64,000 nucleotides of DNA from Nodularia sp. (in: cyanobacteria) (GTDB lineage: Bacteria > Cyanobacteriota > Cyanobacteriia > Cyanobacteriales > Nostocaceae): positions 1-64,000 of the forward strand of contig REBL01000126.1 of NCBI GenBank assembly GCA_007692755.1, written 5' to 3'. This document shows, piece after piece, positions 28,532 to 36,606 of this stretch (its first letter is position 1; each line of letters opens with the position of its first letter). The notes under the pieces were generated by a model. The model made no database searches, was not told where the DNA came from, and saw nothing but the letters and a program-made list of their open reading frames with translations. Made by a program: the position numbers and the translations under genes.

Positions 28532-28754
28532 AATTTTTTCTGTGTGTGATTTGCCTTATTGGTGCAGAAAACTTTCCGGTTTTGAGTGAGGCAGTGGCAG
28601 GTTGAGGACTCTTTCGAGGTGTAGCTAATGGGGGAATTGGGAGACGTTGATAAGATAAACGTTCAATTTCGCGTAATCAATCCCAATTTTAACAGATTTT
28701 ACGCAACTGGCACAGTGATCTCTAAAAAATTAGGTAACTTATATTACGATTTTT

Positions 28755-28964
28755 TTAGCGCCTCACAAAATCGCATTGCTCCCCTGGGAAACTACGTAAC
28801 TTTTTCCACAGACTAATTATCAATAGCTCTAACTTAATGAAAATAGCTAACGTAAAAATAATGGTTTGAGAAAAGCTCAAAATGGCGTTTTCCAGATGCC
28901 GTGAAAAGTCAGGAACAAACCCAGAACCCAAATAGTATTTACATTCTGTTACATTTTCATTCAT
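28755..28964 (-). CDS. Possible small membrane protein
   Basis: A 69-residue frame whose ATG overlaps the stop of the 148-residue gene by four bases, the same overlap style as the genes before it. It contains a hydrophobic stretch (TIIFTLAIFIKLELLIISLW) and a basic tail. No homologue recognised. The overlap and membrane segment argue for a real gene; the short length and lack of any known family keep confidence low. If real it ends a four-gene operon starting at 30394. Confidence 0.35.
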   Translation of the reverse strand: MNENVTECKYYLGSGFVPDFSRHLENAILSFSQTIIFTLAIFIKLELLIISLWKKLRSFPGEQCDFVRR

Positions 28965-29407
28965 TCCTCATAATCATTTGCTTCGATTTCTTGTTTACGT
29001 TGCTCAACTTCACGGTTGTCGTTTTCGGTACGTTCGCTACTTCCAGGCATTTTCCGTTTTTTAGCCAGTTGGCGGATGTTAATTTGTTGTTTTACACTAT
29101 TACGCCACTGTTCTCGATTAATTAAATCCAACTTTTGACAAATACTGGGAATAAACCGGGTATCAAAATTTTCAATGGGTACGTTCTCCCAGCGTTTCGA
29201 TGCGTCACAGTGGACTGCTTGACAAAGTACCCACTTATCTCGGTCTGGGTTGTACTGCGGCATGATTAAATGAACTAAATCCTGTGCGACTAGACCAGAA
29301 TCTTGGCAACAAAAACATCGCCACCGGGGATAGAAAATTTCCTCCTCTTGGTTTTCCTCTTCAGATCGCAAAGGAATTGGTTCAAATTGGGGTAAGTCAT
29401 CAATCAT
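28961..29407 (-). CDS. Hypothetical protein with zinc-ribbon-like cysteines
   Basis: A 148-residue protein, not recognised. Cysteine motif C-F-C-C at about 31-34, further cysteines in L-C-Q-A-V-H-C-D, and conserved-looking W residues suggest metal binding. The C-terminal third is charged and probably helical (R-Q-L-A-K-K-R-K). It starts four bases inside the end of the winged-helix gene at 29404, so it is translationally coupled to it and likely serves the same process, perhaps replication initiation. Its stop overlaps a possible 69-codon gene. Confidence 0.7.
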   Translation of the reverse strand: MIDDLPQFEPIPLRSEEENQEEEIFYPRWRCFCCQDSGLVAQDLVHLIMPQYNPDRDKWVLCQAVHCDASKRWENVPIENFDTRFIPSICQKLDLINREQWRNSVKQQINIRQLAKKRKMPGSSERTENDNREVEQRKQEIEANDYEE

Positions 29408-30159
29408 GTTTTTTCACCCCAGATCAAGTTATTAGCATCCGCCCACTTGAAAAATTCCCTTCGTTCTTTTTCTTCTTGACGATTCTCAGCGTAAAAACCA
29501 AATTGTCCCAGAGAGCGAATTTTTTCGATCCACTCATTGCGACAGGGGTGATTTTGCCATTGTTGCTGCTCAACTTCGGGAATTTTACCCTGCACCTTCA
29601 TCCATTCTGCTGATATCTCTTGCCAGTGTGCCTCTATCCACTTGTGGGGAAGTTCTGGGGGATGAGGGAGTTTTTGGGCTTTTTCTAAACCAAACTTCAA
29701 AAAACTCTCTCTCTGGCTCTTTGAGAGAGAATCTTTAAAGTCTTTAAATTCTTTATTAATCTTAGGGTTTTGAAACGCTTGCTGCTTAATCGTTTCCGGC
29801 GGCGATTGTAACCCTGGGGTGACAACTGTCACCTGTGGGTGACAGCAGTTACCTGGAGGTGACAAGTGTGTGACACTATGAAAAGTGTCATACTTACATC
29901 CTTTAGGAATGACTTTTAAGATATATTCTGCATCTTCTAATTCAATGTACGCTTTCTGCTTTAGAACGGAAATTGACTCATAGACAGTTTTTCTGGAAAT
30001 ACCCAATTCTTCGGCAATTACAGATGCTTTGATTTTCAGTCCATTACTGTAGGGGTCTACAGTTCGTAAGTAGTAAAGAACGCTTAACTGAGATTTGGTC
30101 AGATCCTTACAAGCACTTAGCCACTCATCAAGCTCTAGAGGATAAAATTTTTTATGCAT
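29404..30159 (-). CDS. Winged-helix protein, possible plasmid/phage replication protein
   Basis: A 251-residue protein whose first 90 residues are a winged helix: L-T-K-S-Q-L-S-V-L-Y-Y-L, then I-A-E-E-L-G-I-S-R-K-T-V-Y recognition helix and an I-E-L-E wing. This N-terminal layout resembles phage/plasmid replication initiators. The middle is a Pro/Thr-rich linker encoded by 20-bp DNA repeats (29819-29890), and the C-terminal half is basic and helical with many Trp. The gene overlaps its upstream short paralogue (30152) by eight bases and its downstream gene by four. Origin-embedded initiator genes are known in phages; that this is one is inference. Confidence 0.7.
   Translation of the reverse strand: MHKKFYPLELDEWLSACKDLTKSQLSVLYYLRTVDPYSNGLKIKASVIAEELGISRKTVYESISVLKQKAYIELEDAEYILKVIPKGCKYDTFHSVTHLSPPGNCCHPQVTVVTPGLQSPPETIKQQAFQNPKINKEFKDFKDSLSKSQRESFLKFGLEKAQKLPHPPELPHKWIEAHWQEISAEWMKVQGKIPEVEQQQWQNHPCRNEWIEKIRSLGQFGFYAENRQEEKERREFFKWADANNLIWGEKT
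29819..29890. repeat. 20-bp iteron-like direct repeats plus inverted repeat inside a gene
   Basis: Three direct repeats beginning GTGACA lie at exactly 20-bp spacing (29819, 29839, 29859); the first two share GTGACA-N4-GTYACCTG, and a partial fourth precedes them. Directly after comes an inverted repeat TGACACT-N6-AGTGTCA (29872-29891). A 20-bp period is not a multiple of three, so the repeats are read in different frames and cannot be explained by protein repetition. This looks like a binding array for an initiator or regulator. Confidence 0.6.
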
Positions 30160-30394
30160 CGTTTTGCCCTGATTCTTGATTAAATGTGACTAAAACACCA
30201 AATTCTGAGTGAATAGACTTTATTAGACCAGCTTTTTGCCCTGTGCAATCCTTAAACAAGTGAATGCGCTTTTGAGGCTCTGGGTAGTACAGAGCAGTTT
30301 GCTTTTTGGTTGGGAGTTGGCAGCAGTCTCTCAGCCATTCTTCATGTAGGCGAGGGTAGAACACATCCTGTAATTTTGAGATTCCCTGTGTCAT
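30152..30394 (-). CDS. Short paralogue of the winged-helix protein
   Basis: An 80-residue protein whose first half aligns with the start of the downstream winged-helix protein: both have F-Y-P-x-x-x-x-E-W-L near the start, then a K-x-Q-x-x-L-Y-Y. After about 45 residues it diverges and has no helix-turn-helix, so it looks like a truncated duplicate or a distinct small partner. It begins the minus-strand operon and overlaps the next gene by eight bases, so it is probably translated. The upstream region (30395-30615) is shared with the divergent HTH gene. Confidence 0.6.
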   Translation of the reverse strand: MTQGISKLQDVFYPRLHEEWLRDCCQLPTKKQTALYYPEPQKRIHLFKDCTGQKAGLIKSIHSEFGVLVTFNQESGQNDA

Positions 30395-30615
30395 AATTTT
30401 CTAAAGAAATTTTCATCCCTAGCCCTTGTTCACCTCAACAGGGGCTTGTTTTTGCCGTAGTCAGCCATCATTGCTAAAGGACAAAAAATGACTAATGGCA
30501 ACTGATGCTGATTTGTTGATATTGCTCTAACATTAGATAAGGAGGTTACTAATCTGTAAATTAGCCTATCGCTGTATAAAGTAACGGTCAATTAGCCAAC
30601 TAGCTAATTTTAGTA

Positions 30616-31047
30616 ATGAAACTTAACAATTCTGTCTCAGCTATTTCTTGCCCAGTGTCCCCCCTGTCTCAATCTTTTGATGCGACAATCAAGCGGTATA
30701 GGATTAGTGCCAAACGTTTGTCTGGTGAAACGAAGGTGTCAGAAAATCACATTTCTGAGTTTCGCCGGGGAAAATGCGACGTTAGCACTACCACCTTGTC
30801 AAGGTTGTTGGATGGGATGGAAGTTTTAGCTCCTGGTTCCAAACAATTCTTTTATCAATTGGTGTCAGGTAAAGAGAATCAGTCAGCCACATCCCTGAAG
30901 CGATCGCTCGTGGAAGTAATTCAGACTGCGGATGAGGATGAACTATTAGATGCAATGGCTGAAATTACCAATCGTTTTCGTTCTCTACGTAACTTTGGGA
31001 CTGTTTCTTCGGCTGAATCTTTGATGAATGCCAATAATTGCGCTTAA
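30616..31047 (+). CDS. XRE-like helix-turn-helix regulator
   Basis: A 143-residue DNA-binding protein. Residues about 20-80 form a Cro/C1-type fold: I-S-A-K-R-L-S-G-E-T-K-V-S-E-N-H-I-S-E-F-R-R-G-K is interrupted here into helix 2 (AKRLSGETKVS) and helix 3 (ENHISEFRRGK), followed by T-T-T-L-S-R-L-L-D-G-M. The C-terminal 50 residues are helical and may dimerise. It is divergent from the winged-helix operon, with a 221-bp shared region containing a TTAGCCAACTAGCTAA inverted repeat just before its start, a plausible operator, so it may control both directions and plasmid copy number. That role is inferred. Confidence 0.8.
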   Translation: MKLNNSVSAISCPVSPLSQSFDATIKRYRISAKRLSGETKVSENHISEFRRGKCDVSTTTLSRLLDGMEVLAPGSKQFFYQLVSGKENQSATSLKRSLVEVIQTADEDELLDAMAEITNRFRSLRNFGTVSSAESLMNANNCA

Positions 31048-31368
31048 TATACAGATTTATATAGAAAAAATTCATCTAGGCATAACAATCCCAATCCAGA
31101 TAAAATCAGCTAAAAAATTGGTAAATATAGTTTTTCATTATAAATACAGCGAAATTCTGAATGGCTCAATTGGTTTCGGCAATTGAGCTTTCACTGCCTT
31201 TGGTTTACCTCTGGGTCTTGCCATAGAGAATACACAATTTCTGGTTTTTGTCAATCTTTATGTGAAGAAATTTGTGCGTAATGGATAGCTCTTGCCTCTT
31301 TGTTGAATTTTCTTTTTCTGCTATCGCAGTCACCCGGATAGTAGTGACGCAACCAGAAATTAATCATC
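31048..31368. other. Intergenic region before dnaN
   Basis: About 320 bp of AT-rich sequence between the HTH regulator and the sliding clamp gene. I find no ORF or obvious repeat. It presumably carries the clamp-gene promoter. Confidence 0.4.
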
Positions 31369-32829
31369 ATGACTCAAACAGCGCCAAAACAAAGGCTGAA
31401 TTCGGCAAAGCAGAGCAAACAAACCAGTGCAGCTACTTCTAAAATTGAGCCAACTGAAAATGAAGGAGCAGCAAATGGCGCAGAAACGCCTGTAGGTAAG
31501 AAGAAAAAACCTGCATCTCCAAATGCTGATACTCCAACTGCATCCTCAAATAAGCGTACTAAGAAACGGTCTACCAAATCAAAGTTAAAATCGCAACCAC
31601 TCATCGAATTAGGGATGGAGGTAGTTTGTGAACAAACTAAATTTTTCGATGCCCTCTTCTTAGTTAGTTGCGCTACCCCAGCTAAACCTACCCATCCTAT
31701 TCTTGCTAATGTCCTGATGATTGCAGATGTCGCAACACAGCAGATACATTTAACTGTCACCGATTTAGCCCTAACAATTCAAGCAAGTTTTGAGGCACAG
31801 GTTTTATTAAAGGGTGAAATTACTGTCCCAGTGCAAATTCTCTTGGAGATAGTCAAGCATTGTCCTAATGGTCATATCTCCCTGAATAGTCAAATTCAAA
31901 TGACACAGCTTGCTGATGACGACCAGCAAAGTAAAGTCTACTCACTGGGCTTATCTGATGCAGATGGGAAGTATGAAATTAGAGGCATGGGTGCTGAAGA
32001 ATTTCCTCCTGCTCATACAATTGATGCTACTCCCATTTCTCTGCCAACAACAGGGTTCAAAGATGGTTTGAAAGGTGTGATTTATGCCGTCAGCACTGAT
32101 GAAAATAAATATATTTTGACTGGAGTGCATCTTCAACTGGCACAGGAGAAATTAAAGTTTATAGGTACTGATGGGCATCGAGTGGCCACCACTGAAGTTT
32201 CAACTCAAGGAATTGGCAGAAAATCCCGCAAACAAGTAGCATCTCCAGAGGTCATCCAATTTACTATTCCTGGTCGAGTCCTGAAGGAACTAGCGCGGAA
32301 CTTGGATGATGCTGTCGAATTCATTCATCTGCTCTATGATGCCCAAAGTCATCGTTTAGGTTTTGCTTGGCAGGATATCATGCTTAAATGTCAATGTCTT
32401 GAAGGAACTTATCCTGATTGCGAACAGTTATTAGCCAAATTTAGCTTTGACCAAGAAGTGGTAATCGAAAAAGCACTTTTAGTTAAGGCTCTGGAACGTT
32501 TAGCTGTATTGACAGATAAAAAAGAGAAAGGTATTTACTTACAGTTTGATGGAGCGTTGCAGCAGCTACGGCTATCAATCGAACGGGAATTTGGCAAAGG
32601 TGATCAGGTGGTTGTTGCTCATTTACCACCAGAAATGTCATTGAATATCCAGTTTAACCTCAAGTATTTAGTAGAAGCGGCTAAAGCCATTCCTAGTTCG
32701 GCGATTAAAATCCATTTGCAGCAATCAGATCATCCTGCCATGTTAGTTCCTTATGGAGATCGACCCAATCCAAAAGCGCAAATGTCGATGCGGCAATTTT
32801 TACTGCCGTTGTACAACTCAAATGGTTAA
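31369..32829 (+). CDS. dnaN: DNA polymerase III beta sliding clamp, plasmid-borne
   Basis: A 486-residue clamp, about 110 residues longer than a chromosomal DnaN because of a Lys/Thr/Ala-rich N-terminal extension (1-80). The rest has the three-domain clamp pattern: first domain with H-P-I-L-A-N-V-L-M, a V-L-L-K-G-E-I-T-V-P, second domain with G-T-D-G-H-R-V-A (the TDGHRLA hallmark), third domain E-K-A-L-L-V-K-A-L-E-R. The usual M-P-M-R-L C terminus, which lines the partner-binding pocket, is replaced by M-R-Q-F-L-L-P-L, so partner specificity may differ. It precedes dnaX and holA on the same strand, with an iteron-like array between. Confidence 0.9.
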   Translation: MTQTAPKQRLNSAKQSKQTSAATSKIEPTENEGAANGAETPVGKKKKPASPNADTPTASSNKRTKKRSTKSKLKSQPLIELGMEVVCEQTKFFDALFLVSCATPAKPTHPILANVLMIADVATQQIHLTVTDLALTIQASFEAQVLLKGEITVPVQILLEIVKHCPNGHISLNSQIQMTQLADDDQQSKVYSLGLSDADGKYEIRGMGAEEFPPAHTIDATPISLPTTGFKDGLKGVIYAVSTDENKYILTGVHLQLAQEKLKFIGTDGHRVATTEVSTQGIGRKSRKQVASPEVIQFTIPGRVLKELARNLDDAVEFIHLLYDAQSHRLGFAWQDIMLKCQCLEGTYPDCEQLLAKFSFDQEVVIEKALLVKALERLAVLTDKKEKGIYLQFDGALQQLRLSIEREFGKGDQVVVAHLPPEMSLNIQFNLKYLVEAAKAIPSSAIKIHLQQSDHPAMLVPYGDRPNPKAQMSMRQFLLPLYNSNG

Positions 32830-33193
32830 TAACTGCTTACACAGATTAGAGCAGAACGGCTGACCGCAGGGTAGTCCAGCGACTTGGACTAAAGACGGGG
32901 CTTTAAACCCACTATTTTCGGTAATCTTTGCCATTGACCTCGATATCCCCTAGTAAATTACTAGGGCTGTTATTACCAGGGGATATTTCCGTTTTACTAG
33001 GGCTTATTTTGGTATCCCCCAGTAAATTACTAGGGTTGTTATTACTAGGGGATATTTCCGCTTTACTAGGGTTAATTTTCGGTATCCCCCAGTAAATTAC
33101 TAGGGCTGTTATTACTAGGGTTAATTTTTGGTATCCCCTAGTAAAATCTCACCCCCTTAACAGGGGTAAGGGCGACGAATTCAGATAAAGCTT
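32830..33193. other. dnaN-dnaX intergenic region, possible origin
   Basis: This 364-bp region between the clamp and clamp-loader genes is dominated by the CTAG-rich repeat array at 32941-33148 (separate entry). The 45 bp between the array and the dnaX start include CCCCCTTAACAGGGG, a small inverted repeat that could mask the ribosome site. Confidence 0.5.
32941..33148. repeat. Iteron-like array of CTAG palindromes
   Basis: Four units begin with GRTATCCCC at 32941, 33011, 33081 and 33130 (spacing 70, 70 and 49). Each of the first three carries the palindrome CCCYAGTAAATTACTAGGG (perfect with one central base at 32948-32966). The units also hold GTTATTACTAGGGG and TTTACTAGGG copies, so the TTACTAGGG word occurs about eight times forward and four times inverted. 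Directly repeated units with internal dyads next to replication genes are typical of iteron or regulator-binding arrays. Confidence 0.7.
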
Positions 33194-34696
33194 ATGTCTA
33201 CAGTCGCCCTACATCACAAATATCGACCCCAAACCTTAGCAGAATTGGTGGGACAGCCATACATCAAAACTGCGCTCACAAATGCTGTGAAACACCTGCA
33301 AATTGCACCTGCTTATTTGCTCACAGGTTCTAGAGGTACGGGTAAAACCTCAACTGCACGGATATTTGCTAAATCTCTCAATTGTCTCAATACTAAAAAA
33401 CCAACAGACCAACCTTGTGGTATTTGTCAATCTTGCCGTTCAATCGAAAGTAGCAATAGTCTTGATGTGAGCGAAATTGATGCTGCTTCTCACAATGGTG
33501 TGGATGATGCCCGTGCTTTGATTGAACGTTGCACTTTAGCACCAGTGGTAGGACGTTACCGAATATTTATTCTTGATGAGTCTCATCAACTCACAACCCA
33601 GTCCCAAAATGCTTTACTCAAATGTATTGAAGAACCACCGCCTCATGTTGTCTTCATTCTCTGCACCACCGAACAACACAAAGTTTTACCTACTATTATC
33701 AGTCGTTGTCAGGTGTTGAACTTTCGCACTTTGTCTGTACAGGCAATTGTGCAGCATCTGCGTATTGTAGCCGATACCGAATCTATTACCATTAATGAGG
33801 AAGCATTGAGTGCGATCGCTCGACTCAGCGATGGTGGTTTACGGGATGCACTGCAATTACTCGGTCAGGTGAGACTTTTGGATACAGCTATCACTGCCCA
33901 TCATGTCATGGAAATGGCTGGCGGTGTTACCGAAACGGAACTAATGGCAATTTTCCAGGCCATATCCACCAATAATACCTTTAATCTCTTGCAAGTTGCC
34001 AGAGAATTAGTAGACTCTGGTAAAACGCCCAAATTGATTCTGGCTAATTTACTCCAAACATACCGAGACTTACTGATTATCAAATCTGCACCCCAATCAC
34101 AAGCTTTGCTCACTGGTTGTCTTAGCCATACCCAACTGACAGCTTTAGCAAAGCACTGGAATTTTGATACCCTGAATTTGTCTTTAGCAGAGTTACAAAA
34201 AGCAGAAAGCTATCTGCGGTCTACAGTAAATGCTGCGGTATGGCTAGAAGTTTGTTTACTCAACCTGATGCCCGGTTTATTGCCTGTCGCTGCCACCAAA
34301 ACGGTAAATAAACCGATGTATGACAAAGGACATAGTGGCAAATTGTTACCAACATTTGGAGTATATACCACAAACAAGGTGACTGCTAAACCTGTGGATG
34401 ACCAAGGGGATGATCGCAAATTGTTACCAACCGTTGCCGCCAATAGTAATAACCTGGCTCAAATTTGGCAGCAGGTATTAGATACAGCCAAACCGAGCAG
34501 TCAAAAGCTGTTGAGTCATGCAAAGCTGGTGAAGTTGCAAGATGACAAGGCAATTTTAGAGGTGAAACCAGCTTACCTGAAAAAGTTTGAGGGCAATAAA
34601 CAAGCGATCGCTAAAATGTTGCAACGAGCTACCCAAAGTCCAAAACCCATCACTGTGTTGATTAAAACTGCCAATTACAGCAATCATGGGGGGTGA
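33194..34696 (+). CDS. dnaX: DNA polymerase III gamma/tau subunit, plasmid-borne
   Basis: Clamp-loader ATPase of 500 residues. Begins with the diagnostic K-Y-R-P-Q-T-L-A-E-L-V-G-Q. Walker A is GSRGTGKT (45-52), the zinc module has C64, C75, C78 and C81, Walker B is L-D-E-S-H in place of the usual D-E-V-H, sensor 1 is S-R-C, and sensor 2 follows in G-L-R-D-A. The C-terminal part (about 365-500) has lysine-rich linker repeats (K-L-L-P-T in two copies) and a tau-like small domain. It overlaps holA by a few bases or abuts it, so the two loader subunits are translated together and could assemble a plasmid-specific loader for the adjacent DnaN. Confidence 0.93.
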   Translation: MSTVALHHKYRPQTLAELVGQPYIKTALTNAVKHLQIAPAYLLTGSRGTGKTSTARIFAKSLNCLNTKKPTDQPCGICQSCRSIESSNSLDVSEIDAASHNGVDDARALIERCTLAPVVGRYRIFILDESHQLTTQSQNALLKCIEEPPPHVVFILCTTEQHKVLPTIISRCQVLNFRTLSVQAIVQHLRIVADTESITINEEALSAIARLSDGGLRDALQLLGQVRLLDTAITAHHVMEMAGGVTETELMAIFQAISTNNTFNLLQVARELVDSGKTPKLILANLLQTYRDLLIIKSAPQSQALLTGCLSHTQLTALAKHWNFDTLNLSLAELQKAESYLRSTVNAAVWLEVCLLNLMPGLLPVAATKTVNKPMYDKGHSGKLLPTFGVYTTNKVTAKPVDDQGDDRKLLPTVAANSNNLAQIWQQVLDTAKPSSQKLLSHAKLVKLQDDKAILEVKPAYLKKFEGNKQAIAKMLQRATQSPKPITVLIKTANYSNHGG

Positions 34697-34700
34697 GAGG

Positions 34701-35654
34701 ATGATTGTTTTGCTCACAGGTGACGACCAACACGCGATTCAGGAACAGCTGAAGCAATACAAAGCAGAGATTGATTTTCAATGGCTGACACTATGCTATC
34801 ACCGATTTCCAGCTGATCACCTTGACCGAGCCATGAGTGTAGCCCGCACTCGTTCGCTCACAGGTGGTAAAAAACTGGTGATCGTGGAAAATTGCCACCT
34901 CAAACAGTGGGGCATGACTGAGTTAGAAACTTTGCAGCAACTTATGCAAGTGCCTGAATCTACAATTTTGGTGTTTGTTGCTACGAATATAGATAAGCGT
35001 CTGAAGATTTACAAACATCTGGTCAAGTATGCCAAGTTGCTAGAGTTGCCATTAATACCACCTTGGCGGACTGATTTGATTGAAAAGGCTATTAGCACTG
35101 AAGCTGAAAAAATTCACCTGCTGCTGTCACCGGATGCAGTGGCATATTTAGCAGTAGCAATTGGTAATGATATCACCCGTGCAGCCACTGAGTTACGCAA
35201 ACTGTCTATCTATGCTCATGGCAGAAAACTCAAGTTGGCAGAGGTGAAAGAGTTAGTGCCATGTCAAACCCAGAATAGCCTACAACTAGCAGCTGCTATG
35301 CGTCAAGGTGAAAGCAATCAAGTTTTGCAATTGCTGGATGATTTGCTGTCTCGCGCAGAACCATTGATGGTGATTGTTAGCACCCTGATAACGCAGTTTA
35401 GAACTTGGTTATGGGTTAAATCTGCGATAGTTTCTGGGGTGAAGAAAGATAGTGAATTAGCTCAACTGTGCAGAATCAGCAATCCTCATCGTATTTACTA
35501 TTTGCGTCAGGAGGTAGCAAATACAAGCATGAATGCTTTAGCGAAAGCGGTGGCGATGATGTTGGATTTGGAGATGTCTATTAAGAGGGGTGCTGAAGGT
35601 AAGGAGTTATTACCAGCTATTCTTAGTGTTAGCAGGTTATTTAAGGTAGTTTAA
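34701..35654 (+). CDS. holA: DNA polymerase III delta subunit, plasmid-borne
   Basis: A 317-residue delta subunit from ATG 34701, which has a GGTGAG ribosome site in the end of dnaX; an ATG at 34686 is also open but overlaps it. Begins M-I-V-L-L-T-G-D-D, as in HolA (beta-strand then clamp-opening element), with L-V-I-V-E-N in the second strand and a C-terminal collar domain of helices. Together with DnaX it gives two of the three core loader subunits; no delta-prime gene is seen. Its last 38 codons and terminator are duplicated at 36490. Confidence 0.88.
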   Translation: MIVLLTGDDQHAIQEQLKQYKAEIDFQWLTLCYHRFPADHLDRAMSVARTRSLTGGKKLVIVENCHLKQWGMTELETLQQLMQVPESTILVFVATNIDKRLKIYKHLVKYAKLLELPLIPPWRTDLIEKAISTEAEKIHLLLSPDAVAYLAVAIGNDITRAATELRKLSIYAHGRKLKLAEVKELVPCQTQNSLQLAAAMRQGESNQVLQLLDDLLSRAEPLMVIVSTLITQFRTWLWVKSAIVSGVKKDSELAQLCRISNPHRIYYLRQEVANTSMNALAKAVAMMLDLEMSIKRGAEGKELLPAILSVSRLFKVV

Positions 35655-35733
35655 TCAGCAGAAAATTAACTGATAATTTTGGATTTTGGATGGGATATTT
35701 GATTTCTGTCTAAAATCCAAAATTAGTTGTTTA
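35538..35733. repeat. Direct repeat A: holA 3' end plus terminator
   Basis: About 196 bp that recur at 36490-36685 with roughly 14 mismatches by hand alignment. The copy includes the last 38 codons of holA, its stop and the terminator-like hairpin. The VapBC-like pair at 35740-36452 lies precisely between the two copies, as expected if the pair arrived with, or was captured by, a duplicated gene end. Confidence 0.8.
35669..35729 (+). terminator. Stem-loop after holA
   Basis: An AATTTTGGATTTT arm pairs with AAAATCCAAAATT about 20 bases later, preceded by AACTGAT and followed by AGTTGTTT. This 15-bp class hairpin lies 15 bases after the holA stop and is a likely terminator. It is conserved in the duplicate at 36624-36681. 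Confidence 0.55.
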
Positions 35734-35739
35734 AGTTAG

Positions 35740-36159
35740 TCAAGGAGAGTTGGTTAATTCCGCAATTAATTGGTCAGGAGTGAGAATTCGAGGTGTCACG
35801 ACCGGAAAATATTGAGGATTACGGGTAATAATCGTATCTAATTGATTGACTACCGCAGTGGAGTATTGAATGGCATCTTCAAAATCCTTAAAATTGGTTG
35901 TGAAAGCCATTGTAATTACAGCCTGATTTACTGTGGCAATTTGACAGAAGGTAAGTATTTGTTGCAAAAACTCAATAGTTAAATCTCGACCCTTCTGTTT
36001 ACGGATAATATAGTAAAGGTCACTAATAGTTGATGCTGAAATGTAGCCTTCTATTTGCCCCTGTTCAACAAATGCGAAAATTGTTTCGCTATTAGTGAAG
36101 TAAGGCTGTCGTTCTAGGGCAATATCTATAATTATGTTAGTATCAAGTAATACTTTCAC
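35740..36159 (-). CDS. PIN-domain toxin, VapC-like
   Basis: A 139-residue PIN ribonuclease. D6 in V-L-L-D-T-N is the first metal ligand; the second acidic residue lies in T-I-S-D-L-Y-Y-I (Asp in place of the usual Glu); F-E-D-A-I-Q-Y supplies the third, and I-I-T-R-N closes the fold with Arg where D is common. GTG start, overlapping the antitoxin stop by four bases (GTGA). The pair is a type II toxin-antitoxin module, probably autoregulated by the antitoxin. It lies between two copies of the holA end. Confidence 0.88.
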   Translation of the reverse strand: MKVLLDTNIIIDIALERQPYFTNSETIFAFVEQGQIEGYISASTISDLYYIIRKQKGRDLTIEFLQQILTFCQIATVNQAVITMAFTTNFKDFEDAIQYSTAVVNQLDTIITRNPQYFPVVTPRILTPDQLIAELTNSP

Positions 36160-36452
36160 AGATTATGTTTTTCCTTTAAATATTCCCATCTAGCTTGATC
36201 TGGATCAAAGTCAGGAGGTGCTGGTTGGGTTTTTTCAAACCAGTTTTGCAAAGCTTTGATTTTACTTCGTCTTCTAGGTGTTTCTGGTGCTGATTCGCTT
36301 GCTGGGGTTGTGGTATTATCAAGCGTCTCAGTAGCTTGCCAAACTACAATTTCCACATCTCCAGGAGGTAAATTCAGTGGTTCGGTAATTACCAAGTTAC
36401 CAGATGAATCAATTTTTCCTTTGAGTTTGTATGCTTGCATAATGCTTTTCAC
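36156..36452 (-). CDS. Antitoxin-like protein paired with the PIN toxin
   Basis: A 98-residue protein starting M-K-S-I-M-Q-A-Y-K-L-K-G-K-I-D-S-S-G-N-L-V-I, a swapped-hairpin-like beta strand opening followed by L-N-L-P-P-G-D-V-E-I-V-V, as in cyanobacterial antitoxins that accompany PIN toxins. The C-terminal half is Pro/Glu/Arg-rich and would wrap the toxin. Two pieces of a diverged copy of this gene flank the CHAT gene (37123-37154 and 40798-40885). Coupled to vapC by a four-base overlap. Confidence 0.78.
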   Translation of the reverse strand: MKSIMQAYKLKGKIDSSGNLVITEPLNLPPGDVEIVVWQATETLDNTTTPASESAPETPRRRSKIKALQNWFEKTQPAPPDFDPDQARWEYLKEKHNL

Positions 36453-36489
36453 TAGGTTCTGTTTTTATATTATCTCGCGTTAGACCAAT

Positions 36490-36606
36490 CTAGCTAAGGC
36501 AGTGACGATGATCTTGGATTTGGAGATGTCTATTAAGAGAGGTGCTGAAGGTAAGGATTTATTACCAGCTATTCTTAGTGTTAGCAGGTTATTTAAGTTA
36601 GTTTAA
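36490..36606 (+). pseudogene. Duplicate 3' fragment of holA
   Basis: The last 38 codons of holA, in frame to its own TAA, without an upstream start or the rest of the gene (begins at the CTAGCTAAGGC that matches 35538). A few residues differ from the intact copy, so it came from a diverged source or has drifted. It is part of the 196-bp direct repeat B. Confidence 0.8.

Noticed and set aside
28628-28816. A 62-codon open frame, plus strand
   Set aside because: It is antisense to a coupled small frame, with no motif; the opposite-strand candidate has better context.
29819-29890. Protein-level repeat as the reason for the 20-bp units
   Set aside because: The period is not a multiple of three and the encoded residues do not repeat.
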